NCBI RefSeq assembly: GCF_029212575.1 | Contig: NZ_JARGPK010000050.1 | Location: 1-45,606, forward strand | Length of the DNA stretch: 45,606 bases | Reading direction: 5' to 3' | DNA from: Antarcticimicrobium sp. | GTDB taxonomy: Bacteria; Pseudomonadota; Alphaproteobacteria; Rhodobacterales; Rhodobacteraceae | Shown here: positions 34,428-42,002 of the stretch, piece after piece | Numbering within the stretch: position 1 is the stretch's first letter | Layout: every line of letters starts with the position of its first letter | The notes under the pieces: model-generated | The model's database searches: none | What the model saw: only the letters and a program-made list of their open reading frames with translations | Told to the model about the DNA's origin: nothing | Made by a program: the position numbers and the translations under genes

Positions 34428-36191
34428 TCAGGCCAGGACGAGATCGTCGCTCAACTGGGCGATTCGGGTAAATCCGGAGAGGGTCAGAACATTTCCGCCG
34501 CCGAAATCGAAAACCGTGTCGCCGCCGATCACCTCGGCGAGGTCCAGCACCTCGTCGACCGTCAGGCCGGAGATGCCAAGGTCAGACGCGTCCAGTTCGA
34601 TGGTGTCCCTGTTGTTGCGGAAATCGGTGATCACGTCGTGGCCCTCGGCGTAAACGAAGGTGTCCCGTTTCGACCCGCCGGTCAGGATGTCGTCACCGCT
34701 GCCGCCGTCGAGCCGGTCGTTGCCGCCGTTGCCGACAAGCCGGTCGTCGCCGGCGCCGCCCTGGATCTCGTCATGCCCACCGCCGCCGGTGATCGTGTCA
34801 TCGCCATTGCCGCCGTCCAGCGTGTCGCCACCGGCCTCGCCGAAGATCTTGTCGTTGCCGCCGCCCGCCTCGACGGTATCGGAGCCGCCGCCGGCCCGGA
34901 CCGTGTCGTTCCCGGTTCCGAGAATGACGGTGTCATCGCCGCGACCGAGCTTGGCGACCAGTTTTTCGATCTCCTCGAAATCGACCCGGCGGGTCGAGCT
35001 GCCCCAGCTGGCGCCGACAAAGGCATGGGTCGAACCGGAGTTGTAGAGGGTGGCGTCGGTCCCGGCATCGCGCCACAGCAGCTTCAGAACATCGGTTCCG
35101 CTGCCGCCGTGGATGTAGTCATCGCCGCCCGACAGGGTAATCCTGTCGTCGCCAGCTCCGGTATGGACCGTATCATCGTGGGCGCCGAAATCCCTGAACC
35201 GGTCCTTGTGCGCCGTCAGCGTGAGATCGACCACCTCCACGTTCCTCGCCACCGATCCGTCGTCGAATTTCTGGCCGCGCGCGCTGGCGATCTTATTCAT
35301 CAGCACGTTCACGCCGGACTCAAGCGATGACAAACTGTCGGTCCATTTGTCGATGCCGGCGCCGCCGTTCACCTTGTCCCAGCGGTTAAACCGGCCGTGG
35401 AAGACATCGTCGCCGCTGCCGAAGCGGACATCGACGTGTTCGAAACTGCGCAGCGGGAAATCCACCGAGCGGGAGGAGGAGGCAAAACTGTTGCCGACGA
35501 AACCGTGGGAGGAGGTGGTGTTGTGAAGCTCGGCATCCTCGGTCGCGTCGCCCCATTTCACGATCAGCGTGTCGTCGCCATCGCCGCCGCTGACGTAATC
35601 GATCCCGTCCGAGACCTGGACCCTGTCGTCGCCCGCGCCGGCGGAAACCTCGTCGTCGAAGGCGCCGAAATCGCGAAAGACGTCATCGCCCCCGGTCAGC
35701 AGCAGATCGACACGCTCGATGTTGCGGATGATCGAGCCGTCATCCAGCGCGAGGCCGCCGTCGCTGGCCATGCGCCTGACATCGAAGGTCATCCCGGTCG
35801 CGAGAGAGGAAAAGGAATCGATCCAGAAATCGGTCCCGTCGCCGCCATCGACGATGTCCCAGCGGTTCGGGGTGGCATGGATCAGGTCATCGCCGGACCC
35901 GAGCGCGACATCGAGATGCTGGAAACTGCGCAGCGGAAAATCCACCGACCGGGTCGAGACGTCGAAACTGGTGCCGACGAACCCGTGCGAGGAGGTGGTG
36001 TTGTACACCTCGCCGTGCAGCGCGGTATCGCCCCAGCGGATGATCAGCTTGTCCTCGCCGGTGCCGCCGCTGGCGTAATCGACGCCGTTGGTGATCCGGA
36101 CGCTGTCGTTGCCATCCTTGGCATAGATCGTGTCGTCGCCCAGCGTATCGACCAGCGCGTCGTTCTTGTCGGTTCCATTGATTTTGGCCAT
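34428..36191 (-). CDS. RTX calcium-binding protein with tandem 160-residue modules
   Basis: A 587-residue acidic, Gly/Asp-rich protein without a cleavable signal peptide. Residues 31-190, 191-350 and the start of a third unit (351-about 420) are modules with an exact 160-residue period. Residues about 415-520 hold at least eight RTX nonapeptides (GGxGxDxLx, e.g. GGAGDDRLVGNGGNDRL) that bind calcium outside the cell. The C-terminus ends LSGFTRIAQLSDDLVLA, as expected for type I secretion. A surface or secreted location is inferred; no ABC exporter gene is nearby. The ATG at 36191 is preceded by a run of ten G at ribosome-binding distance. Confidence 0.85.
   Translation of the reverse strand: MAKINGTDKNDALVDTLGDDTIYAKDGNDSVRITNGVDYASGGTGEDKLIIRWGDTALHGEVYNTTSSHGFVGTSFDVSTRSVDFPLRSFQHLDVALGSGDDLIHATPNRWDIVDGGDGTDFWIDSFSSLATGMTFDVRRMASDGGLALDDGSIIRNIERVDLLLTGGDDVFRDFGAFDDEVSAGAGDDRVQVSDGIDYVSGGDGDDTLIVKWGDATEDAELHNTTSSHGFVGNSFASSSRSVDFPLRSFEHVDVRFGSGDDVFHGRFNRWDKVNGGAGIDKWTDSLSSLESGVNVLMNKIASARGQKFDDGSVARNVEVVDLTLTAHKDRFRDFGAHDDTVHTGAGDDRITLSGGDDYIHGGSGTDVLKLLWRDAGTDATLYNSGSTHAFVGASWGSSTRRVDFEEIEKLVAKLGRGDDTVILGTGNDTVRAGGGSDTVEAGGGNDKIFGEAGGDTLDGGNGDDTITGGGGHDEIQGGAGDDRLVGNGGNDRLDGGSGDDILTGGSKRDTFVYAEGHDVITDFRNNRDTIELDASDLGISGLTVDEVLDLAEVIGGDTVFDFGGGNVLTLSGFTRIAQLSDDLVLA
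34932..36101 (-). repeat. In-frame protein repeat modules of exactly 160 codons
   Basis: Module 1 spans 36101-35622, module 2 35621-35142 and partial module 3 35141-about 34932. Matching landmarks fall at the same offset: VDFPLRSF at residues 83-90 and 243-250 (VDFEEIEK at 403-410), NTTSSHGFVG at 64-73 and 224-233, FRDFGA at 172-177 and 332-337, and GAGDDR at 185-190 and 345-350. Modules 1 and 2 are clearly similar along their whole length with no insertions or deletions; module 3 is more diverged and runs into the RTX array. Confidence 0.9.
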
Positions 36192-36197
36192 GGTGCA

Positions 36198-36207
36198 CCC
36201 CCCCCCC
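36198..36207 (-). repeat. G10 homopolymer at the ribosome-binding position of the RTX gene
   Basis: Ten consecutive C on the plus strand read as ten G on the minus strand, ending six bases before the RTX ATG (spacer TGCACC). No other Shine-Dalgarno sequence lies in that position, so the tract itself may pair with 16S rRNA, and its length may vary by slippage. Confidence 0.8.
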
Positions 36208-36329
36208 GGGTGAAACAATGAACTTGTGGCTATGGGGCGAGGATACACGAAAAACTGCCTCCGGTCATGGGAGGCCCGGATTCGCGGGCATTTCGAGGCA
36301 TCCGGAGTTGCGGCACAGATGGCTCCACG

Positions 36330-36356
36330 AAAAAAGCCGCCCGTCGGGGCGGCTTT
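36330..36356 (-). terminator. Rho-independent terminator of the aldehyde dehydrogenase gene
   Basis: The perfect 10-bp stem AAAGCCGCCC (36333-36342) / GGGCGGCTTT (36347-36356) has a GTCG loop. On the minus strand it is followed by a T6 run. It lies 26 bp downstream of the aldehyde dehydrogenase stop. Confidence 0.92.
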
Positions 36357-36382
36357 CCGAAGCAGTATCGTTGCGGCGATGG

Positions 36383-37822
36383 TTACTCCGGGGTCCAGCC
36401 GCTGACCGCCTTGACCTCTAGGAAATCCTCGATCCCGAAGATGCCGCCCTCGCGCCCGTTTCCGGATTTCTTCATGCCGCCGAAGGGCGAGCCCGCGCTG
36501 CGCGGCTGGCCGTTCATCTCGACCATGCCCGAGCGCAGGACGCGGGCCATGCGGTTGGCGCGGGCGCCGTCCTGGGTCTGGACATAGTTGGTCAGCCCGT
36601 ACTCGGTATCATTGGCCAGGGCGACGGCGTCCTCTTCGCTGTCGAACTTCATGATCGACAGCACCGGGCCGAAGATTTCCTCGCGGGCGATGGTCATGTC
36701 GGGGGTCACGTCGGCAAAAACGGTGGGGCGCACGTAAAAGCCCTTGTTGAACTGCTCGGGCAGGCCCGGGCCACCGGCGACCACGCGGGCGCCCTCGGCG
36801 ATGCCCTTCTCGATCAGGCCCTGGATCTTGTCCCACTGGGTCTTGTTGACCACCGGGCCGATGTGGCGGCCTTCCTCATGGGCGTTGCCGACGGTGAGCT
36901 TGTTGGCGGTTTCCGCCGCGATCTCGACCGCCTGGTCATAGATTTCGGCCTGCACCAGCATCCGGCTGGGCGCGTTGCACGACTGGCCGGTGTTGTTCAT
37001 CATGTGCATCACGCCGCGCTTGACCGCCTTGTCGTCGGCATCGGCAAAGATCACGTTGGCGCCCTTGCCGCCCAGTTCCAGGTGCACCTTTTTCAGCGTG
37101 TCGGCAGCGTTCTTGGAGATCGCGATGCCGGCGCGGGTGGAGCCGGTGAAACTGACCATGTCGACGTCGGGATGCCCGGTAAGCTGGTTGCCCACGCCCA
37201 GGCCGTCGCCGTTCACCAGGTTGAAGACCCCCGCGGGAAAGCCGGCCTCGTCGATCATCTCGGCAAAGACCATGGCGTTCAGCGGGCTTTCCTCCGACGG
37301 CTTCAGCACCATGGTGCAGCCGGCGATGGCCGCCGCGCCGACCTTGAGCGTGACCTGGTTCATCGGCCAGTTCCACGGGGTGATCAGGGCCGCGACGCCC
37401 ACCGCCTCAAAGATGATGCGGTCGTTGGGGGCGTGATCGCCCAGCGGCCGGTCGAACTGGAATGCCTTTGCGGCGCGCACGAAATTCTTGAGGTGGCCGA
37501 TGCCGGCGCCGACCTGCTGGGTGCGGGCCATGTCGATCGGCGCGCCCATCTCGGCGGTCATCGCCTGGGCCAGATCCTCGCCGCGTGTCTTGTAGACCTC
37601 GATCAGTTTCTCGACCAGCGCGATGCGCTCTTCGACCGGGGTGGCCATCCAGCCCGGCAGCGCCGCCGTGGCGGCGGCGACGGCGGCGTCGGTATCGGCC
37701 TGCCCGCCCAGCGAGATCACCGCGCAGGGCTCTTCGGTCGATGGGTCGATAACCTGGTGATCGTTCGGCGGCGACGGGGCGACCCATTGGCCGTTGATGT
37801 AGAAATTGCGTTTCTCGATCAT
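36383..37822 (-). CDS. Aldehyde dehydrogenase family protein
   Basis: A 479-residue NAD(P)-dependent aldehyde dehydrogenase. The catalytic Cys282 is in NNTGQSCNAPSRM and the general base near Glu249 is in HLELGGKGAN. FEAVGVAALITPWNWPMNQ, FTGSTRAGIAI and REEIFGPVLSIMKF are also visible. The family oxidises aldehydes to acids in the cytoplasm, and the substrate cannot be read from the sequence. The ATG at 37822 follows GGGAGAA; the longer frame upstream is not ALDH-like. A perfect inverted repeat, TGACCG-TG-CGGTCA, lies 30 bp before the start, suggesting repression by a TetR-type regulator not encoded in the window. Confidence 0.95.
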   Translation of the reverse strand: MIEKRNFYINGQWVAPSPPNDHQVIDPSTEEPCAVISLGGQADTDAAVAAATAALPGWMATPVEERIALVEKLIEVYKTRGEDLAQAMTAEMGAPIDMARTQQVGAGIGHLKNFVRAAKAFQFDRPLGDHAPNDRIIFEAVGVAALITPWNWPMNQVTLKVGAAAIAGCTMVLKPSEESPLNAMVFAEMIDEAGFPAGVFNLVNGDGLGVGNQLTGHPDVDMVSFTGSTRAGIAISKNAADTLKKVHLELGGKGANVIFADADDKAVKRGVMHMMNNTGQSCNAPSRMLVQAEIYDQAVEIAAETANKLTVGNAHEEGRHIGPVVNKTQWDKIQGLIEKGIAEGARVVAGGPGLPEQFNKGFYVRPTVFADVTPDMTIAREEIFGPVLSIMKFDSEEDAVALANDTEYGLTNYVQTQDGARANRMARVLRSGMVEMNGQPRSAGSPFGGMKKSGNGREGGIFGIEDFLEVKAVSGWTPE

Positions 37823-37851
37823 GTCCGGTTCTCCCAACTCGGCGGTTCTCC

Positions 37852-37865
37852 TGACCGTGCGGTCA
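37852..37865. promoter_or_regulatory. Putative TetR-type operator upstream of the ALDH gene
   Basis: TGACCG-TG-CGGTCA is a perfect 6-bp inverted repeat 30 bp upstream of the ALDH ATG, in the expected promoter or leader zone. ACCGnnCGGT cores are common for TetR-family repressors. The regulator is not identified. Confidence 0.45.
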
Positions 37866-37962
37866 GCGATTCCGCGCCAATGTGTCACCGCTGACCTTTG
37901 GGGACAAGTCAGGGGATGCAACGCGGCTTGCCTGCCCTTACATTGCCTCCGAAACGCGATAA

Positions 37963-37976
37963 GTTCCGACCGGAAC
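37963..37976. promoter_or_regulatory. Putative operator upstream of the peroxiredoxin gene
   Basis: GTTCCG-AC-CGGAAC is a perfect 6-bp inverted repeat 33 bp before the peroxiredoxin ATG. It does not match OxyR or Fur consensus patterns that I know. Its location suggests a promoter-proximal binding site. Confidence 0.35.
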
Positions 37977-38009
37977 AACCACCCCGAATTTCAACCAGAG
38001 GAGAGTAAC

Positions 38010-38663
38010 ATGGGTCTTCGTATAAACGATATCGTTCCCAATTTCACCGCCATGACCGACCAGGGCGAGATCAGTTTTCACGACTGGATCGGTGACAGCT
38101 GGGCCATCCTGTTCAGCCATCCCAAGGATTTCACGCCGGTCTGCACCACCGAGTTCGGCGCCGTTGCCCAACTGGCCGACGAGTGGGAAAAGCGCGGCAC
38201 CAAGGTCATCGGCCTCAGCGTGGATGCCGCCGACGAGCACGTGAAGTGGAAATCCGACATCGAGGGGTTTGCCGGTGCCAAGGCCGGATTCCCGATCATC
38301 GCCGACCAGGATCTGGCGGTGTCGAAAGCCTTCGACATGCTGCCCGCCGAGGCCTATCTGCCCGATGGCCGCACCGCCGCCGACAGCGCCTCGGTCCGCT
38401 CGGTCTTCATCATCAGCCCGGACAAGAAGATCCAGCTGATGATGATCTATCCGATGACCGTGGGCCGCAACTTTGCCGAGGTGCTGCGCGCGCTGGACGG
38501 TCTGCAACGCACCTACCAGCAGCCGCTGGCCACCCCGGCCAACTGGACTGCGGGTCAGGACGTGATCGTGGGGCTGGCGCTGGATGATGCCGCCGCCGAG
38601 GCCAAGTTCGGCAAACTGGACAAAAAGCTGCCCTACCTGCGCTTTGCCAAGAACCCGGACTAA
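38010..38663 (+). CDS. 1-Cys peroxiredoxin (Prx6 type)
   Basis: A 217-residue peroxidase. The peroxidatic Cys45 lies in SHPKDFTPVCTTEFG, and no other cysteine is present in the protein, defining a 1-Cys enzyme. MIYPMTVGRNFAEVLRALDGLQ and the C-terminal dimerisation region with PYLRF are Prx6-like. It reduces hydroperoxides in the cytoplasm; the reductant for the sulfenic acid is unknown (glutathione or lipoic-type donors are known for relatives). The ATG at 38010 has AGAGGAGAG upstream. It is divergent from the ALDH gene, and the last codons overlap the stop of the convergent GT25 gene by 4 bp. Confidence 0.95.
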   Translation: MGLRINDIVPNFTAMTDQGEISFHDWIGDSWAILFSHPKDFTPVCTTEFGAVAQLADEWEKRGTKVIGLSVDAADEHVKWKSDIEGFAGAKAGFPIIADQDLAVSKAFDMLPAEAYLPDGRTAADSASVRSVFIISPDKKIQLMMIYPMTVGRNFAEVLRALDGLQRTYQQPLATPANWTAGQDVIVGLALDDAAAEAKFGKLDKKLPYLRFAKNPD

Positions 38664-39379
38664 GCCGGGTGCTGCGGGCGCAGGGCAACCTGCGCCCGAT
38701 AGGCGGCCCGTTTGAATTCCCGCGCCAGCTTGCTGCCGGTGCGGGTTTTCTTTTGAATCGTTGAGCCGCCCAGATCCGCCGTCAGCTCGCGCGCGCCGCT
38801 GCCCAACAGGCTGTGGACCGGCTGGCCGGTGATCCAATGCATCTGAAGCAGGGTGTCGACCGGGCGGTCGATCGTCGCGGTCGCGGCGAGCAACCGCTCG
38901 GCGGCGCCGCGCCCGACCACCTGTGCAACGGTCTGCAACCCGATCACCCTGGGCAGGACCAGCGCCAGCCCCGCCTCTTCGGCCAGCACCCGTGCCGGTT
39001 TTTCGCGCGCCTTGACCGGCAGGCGGATGTAGCTGTCGGGCGTGGCCTGTTGCGCGATCAGGTCCAGTGCAAGCCGCAGCCTGCCCGGGTCCACTTCGAG
39101 ATCGTCCTCGACGATCAGCGCATACTCCCACCCCTCGGCCAGGATGCGCCGCCAGCAGCGGCGATGGCTGAGGAAACAGCCGATCTCGCCGGGGGAAAGC
39201 GGAAAGGGATAGGCCGGGGCATGGGCATCGCCGGGCCGAATCGTCACGCCGGTGACCTGCGCCGGATCGCGCCCGTCGACCGCCTCGACCAGTTGCGCAT
39301 CGGGCAGGGTGCGCAGCAGCGCCTCGGCATTCGGGCGCCGCGTGGTGCTGGCGGACATGTGGATGATCAGCGAATGCAT
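38660..39379 (-). CDS. GT25 family glycosyltransferase
   Basis: A 239-residue family 25 glycosyltransferase. The typical pattern is present: PGEIGCFLSHRRCWRRILAEGWEYALIVEDDLEVDPGRL, where GCFLSHR and the EDD metal-binding triad are the hallmarks. Such enzymes add galactose or other sugars to lipopolysaccharide or surface glycans in the cytoplasm. The ATG at 39379 has no obvious Shine-Dalgarno; a second ATG eight codons in (HMSAST) is the alternative. The gene ends by overlapping the peroxiredoxin stop. Together with the GT11 gene it points to glycan modification functions in this part of the window. Confidence 0.88.
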   Translation of the reverse strand: MHSLIIHMSASTTRRPNAEALLRTLPDAQLVEAVDGRDPAQVTGVTIRPGDAHAPAYPFPLSPGEIGCFLSHRRCWRRILAEGWEYALIVEDDLEVDPGRLRLALDLIAQQATPDSYIRLPVKAREKPARVLAEEAGLALVLPRVIGLQTVAQVVGRGAAERLLAATATIDRPVDTLLQMHWITGQPVHSLLGSGARELTADLGGSTIQKKTRTGSKLAREFKRAAYRAQVALRPQHPA

Positions 39380-39408
39380 GGGGGTGTCATAACGGGGATG
39401 CGGAAAAC

Positions 39409-39438
39409 GAAAAAGCCCCGGCAGCGATGCCGGGGCTT
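39409..39438 (-). terminator. Rho-independent terminator of pnp
   Basis: The perfect 11-bp stem AAGCCCCGGCA (39413-39423) / TGCCGGGGCTT (39428-39438) has a GCGA loop. On the minus strand a T run continues to 39409. It lies 25 bp after the pnp stop and 30 bp upstream of the GT25 start. Confidence 0.92.
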
Positions 39439-39463
39439 CTCATGCGTGTCAGAGGGGGGCGGA

Positions 39464-41605
39464 TCAGTCCGCCGCTTCCTCTTTCTTCTCGGGAGAAACC
39501 TCTTCTCCGGTCTCCTGATCGACCACCTTCATCGACAGGCGGACCTTGCCGCGGTCGTCGAAGCCCAGCAGCTTGACCCAGACCTCCTGGCCCTCTTTCA
39601 GAACGTCCGAGGGGTGGTTCAGGCGGCGGTTCTCGATCTGGCTGACATGGACCAGCCCGTCGCGCTTGCCGAAGAAGTTCACGAAGGCGCCGAAATCGAC
39701 GATCTTGACGACGTTGCCCTTGTAGACCTTGCCCTCTTCCGGCTCTGCCACGATCGAATGGATCATGTCATAGGCCTTCTGGATCGAGTCGTTGTTTGGG
39801 CTGGCGATCTTGATCACGCCATCGTCGTTGATATCGACCTTGGCGCCCGAGACCTCGACGATCTCGCGGATCACCTTGCCACCCGAGCCGATCACTTCAC
39901 GGATCTTGTCGGTGGGGATCTGCATGGTCTCGATGCGCGGCGCATGGACCGAGAAGGACCCGGTGCCGGACAGCGCCTTGTTCATCTCGCCGAGGATGTG
40001 CATCCGGCCCTGCTTGGCCTGGGCCAGCGCCTTTTGCATGATCTCCGGTGTGATGCCGGCGACCTTGATGTCCATCTGCAGCGAGGTGATGCCCTCTTCG
40101 GTGCCGGCGACTTTGAAGTCCATGTCGCCGAGGTGATCCTCGTCGCCAAGAATGTCGGTCAGCACCGCGTAGGAGCCGTCGTCCTCCAGCACCAGGCCCA
40201 TCGCCACACCGGCCACGGCCGATTTCAGCGGCACGCCCGCATCCATCATCGACAGCGAACCGCCGCAGACCGACGCCATCGAGGACGAGCCGTTCGATTC
40301 GGTGATCTCGGACACCAGGCGCAGGGTGTAGGGGAAGTCGGTCGAGGCCGGCAGAACCGCCTGCAACGCCCGCCACGCCAGCTTGCCGTGGCCGATCTCG
40401 CGACGGCCCGGACCACCCACGCGACCCACTTCGCCGACCGAGTAGGGCGGGAAGTTGTAGTGCAGCATGAAGTTCGATTTGAAGTTGCCGTGCAGCGCGT
40501 CGATGAACTGTTCGTCATCGCCGGTGCCCAGGGTGGTCACGACCAGCGCCTGGGTTTCGCCACGGGTGAACAGCGCCGACCCATGGGTCCGCGGCAGCAG
40601 CCCGGTTTCGCACACGATCGGGCGAACCTGATCGAGGGCGCGGCCGTCGATCCGCTTGCCGTCCTTGACGACCGAGCCGCGCAGCACGGTCGACTCGAGC
40701 TTTTTCAGCGCGGCGCCGAGGTTCGGATCCTCAAGCTGCTCGTCGTTCAGCGCGGCGCGGACCGCCTCTTTCGCGGCGGCAACAGCGGCCTGACGCTCCT
40801 GCTTGTCGGTGATGGCATAGGCGGCGCGCATCTTGTCTTCGCCCGCAGCCTTGACCGCGTCGAACAGCGCGGAGTAATCCGGCGGCTGGAAGTTGAAGGG
40901 CTCTTTCGCCGTGTCTTCGGCCAGGTCGATGATCAGGTCGAGAACCGGCTGGATCTGCTCGTGCGCGAAGGTCACGGCGCCCAGCATCTCCTCTTCCGAC
41001 AGCTCATAGGCCTCGGATTCGACCATCATCACCGCGTCCTTGGTGCCGGCGACCACCAGGTCGAGGCGCTGCTCGGGGTTGTTGCGCAGCCCGTGCATAT
41101 CCTCGACTTCGGGGTTGAGGATGTATTCGCCATCCACATAGCCCACGCGGCAGCCCGCGATCGGCCCCATGAAGGGCACGCCGGAGATCGTCAGCGCGGC
41201 GCTGGCGGCGATCATTGCCACGATATCGGGGTCATTGACCAGATCGTGGCTCAGCACGGTGCACATCACCAGCACTTCATGCTTGAAGCCGGGGACGAAC
41301 AGCGGGCGGATCGGGCGGTCGATCAGCCGCGCGGTCAGCGTTTCCTTTTCGGTCGGACGCGCCTCGCGCTTGAAAAAGCCACCGGGCACCTTGCCGGCAG
41401 CGTAATATTTTTCCTGGTAGTGCACGGTCAGCGGAAAGAAATCCTGACCGGGCTTGGGTTCCTTGGCAAAGGTCACATTGGCCATCACCCGGGTCTCGCC
41501 CAGCGTGGCGATGACCGAACCGTCGGCCTGGCGGGCAACCTTGCCGGTTTCCAGAGTGAGGGTTTCTTCGCCCCACTCGATAGATTTCGTCGTTACATTG
41601 AACAT
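39464..41605 (-). CDS. pnp: Polyribonucleotide nucleotidyltransferase
   Basis: A 713-residue phosphorolytic 3'-5' exoribonuclease of the RNA degradosome. Two RNase PH domains (1-about 215 and about 310-545) carry [22 protein letters not shown] and [23 protein letters not shown]. They are followed by the KH domain ([25 protein letters not shown]) and the S1 domain ([29 protein letters not shown]). The acidic tail ends [10 protein letters not shown]. Two adjacent ATGs (41608, 41605) are possible; [12 protein letters not shown] is the usual start. In most relatives pnp follows rpsO directly. Here a kinase gene on the other strand lies between them. Confidence 0.97.
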   Translation of the reverse strand: MFNVTTKSIEWGEETLTLETGKVARQADGSVIATLGETRVMANVTFAKEPKPGQDFFPLTVHYQEKYYAAGKVPGGFFKREARPTEKETLTARLIDRPIRPLFVPGFKHEVLVMCTVLSHDLVNDPDIVAMIAASAALTISGVPFMGPIAGCRVGYVDGEYILNPEVEDMHGLRNNPEQRLDLVVAGTKDAVMMVESEAYELSEEEMLGAVTFAHEQIQPVLDLIIDLAEDTAKEPFNFQPPDYSALFDAVKAAGEDKMRAAYAITDKQERQAAVAAAKEAVRAALNDEQLEDPNLGAALKKLESTVLRGSVVKDGKRIDGRALDQVRPIVCETGLLPRTHGSALFTRGETQALVVTTLGTGDDEQFIDALHGNFKSNFMLHYNFPPYSVGEVGRVGGPGRREIGHGKLAWRALQAVLPASTDFPYTLRLVSEITESNGSSSMASVCGGSLSMMDAGVPLKSAVAGVAMGLVLEDDGSYAVLTDILGDEDHLGDMDFKVAGTEEGITSLQMDIKVAGITPEIMQKALAQAKQGRMHILGEMNKALSGTGSFSVHAPRIETMQIPTDKIREVIGSGGKVIREIVEVSGAKVDINDDGVIKIASPNNDSIQKAYDMIHSIVAEPEEGKVYKGNVVKIVDFGAFVNFFGKRDGLVHVSQIENRRLNHPSDVLKEGQEVWVKLLGFDDRGKVRLSMKVVDQETGEEVSPEKKEEAAD

Positions 41606-42002
41606 CATCGTATCCTGTTTGGGAGCACTCCCGGCCTTCCGGGTCTCCCGTTTGCGTGGCGGCCCCATTGCCGCCGACCCCTTGCTATCTTCCATTCGAG
41701 TGCCGGGGTCCGGGCACAACGTCTGAGATGGGCGGGCCATACAGGAGAATGGGCCCTTTGGAAAGGATGGATAGCAGGGGGGTGTCGGCCTGCAGGTCCT
41801 GCCCCCGCCGCCTGGTCGAACCGGATTCGGCTCAGCCCCTCGTTTTCCACGACCGCGTGGCGGCGCCACAGTAAATGGAGGAAGTTCATAATTCGGGGAG
41901 GTGCATTTTGTCGCAGCTATGAAAGTCTTCATAGAAAGAACACATTGTTTTCACATGAAGAGCTGTGATCGAATTTTCGTCAAAACGTCCCTGGAGGCGG
42001 CA
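41606..42002. other. Intergenic region between pnp and the histidine kinase gene
   Basis: This 397-bp divergent gap must hold a pnp promoter and the kinase promoter, since rpsO transcription cannot reach pnp unhindered. TTCATA occurs at 41885-41890 and again at 41928-41933, where it pairs with TATGAA at 41918-41923 as an inverted repeat with a 4-bp spacer. In-frame GTG/ATG codons at 41901, 41919 and 41955 would extend the kinase, but lack its better ribosome-binding site. No RNA gene was recognised. Confidence 0.5.

Noticed and set aside
38813-41968. 1051-residue open frame antisense to pnp and the GT25 gene
   Set aside because: It covers two genes with intact motifs on the other strand, and its product resembles no protein family.
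41901-42002. Longer start for the PAS kinase at GTG 41901
   Set aside because: GGAGG five bases before the ATG at 42003 is the better initiation site, and the 34 extra residues contain no domain.
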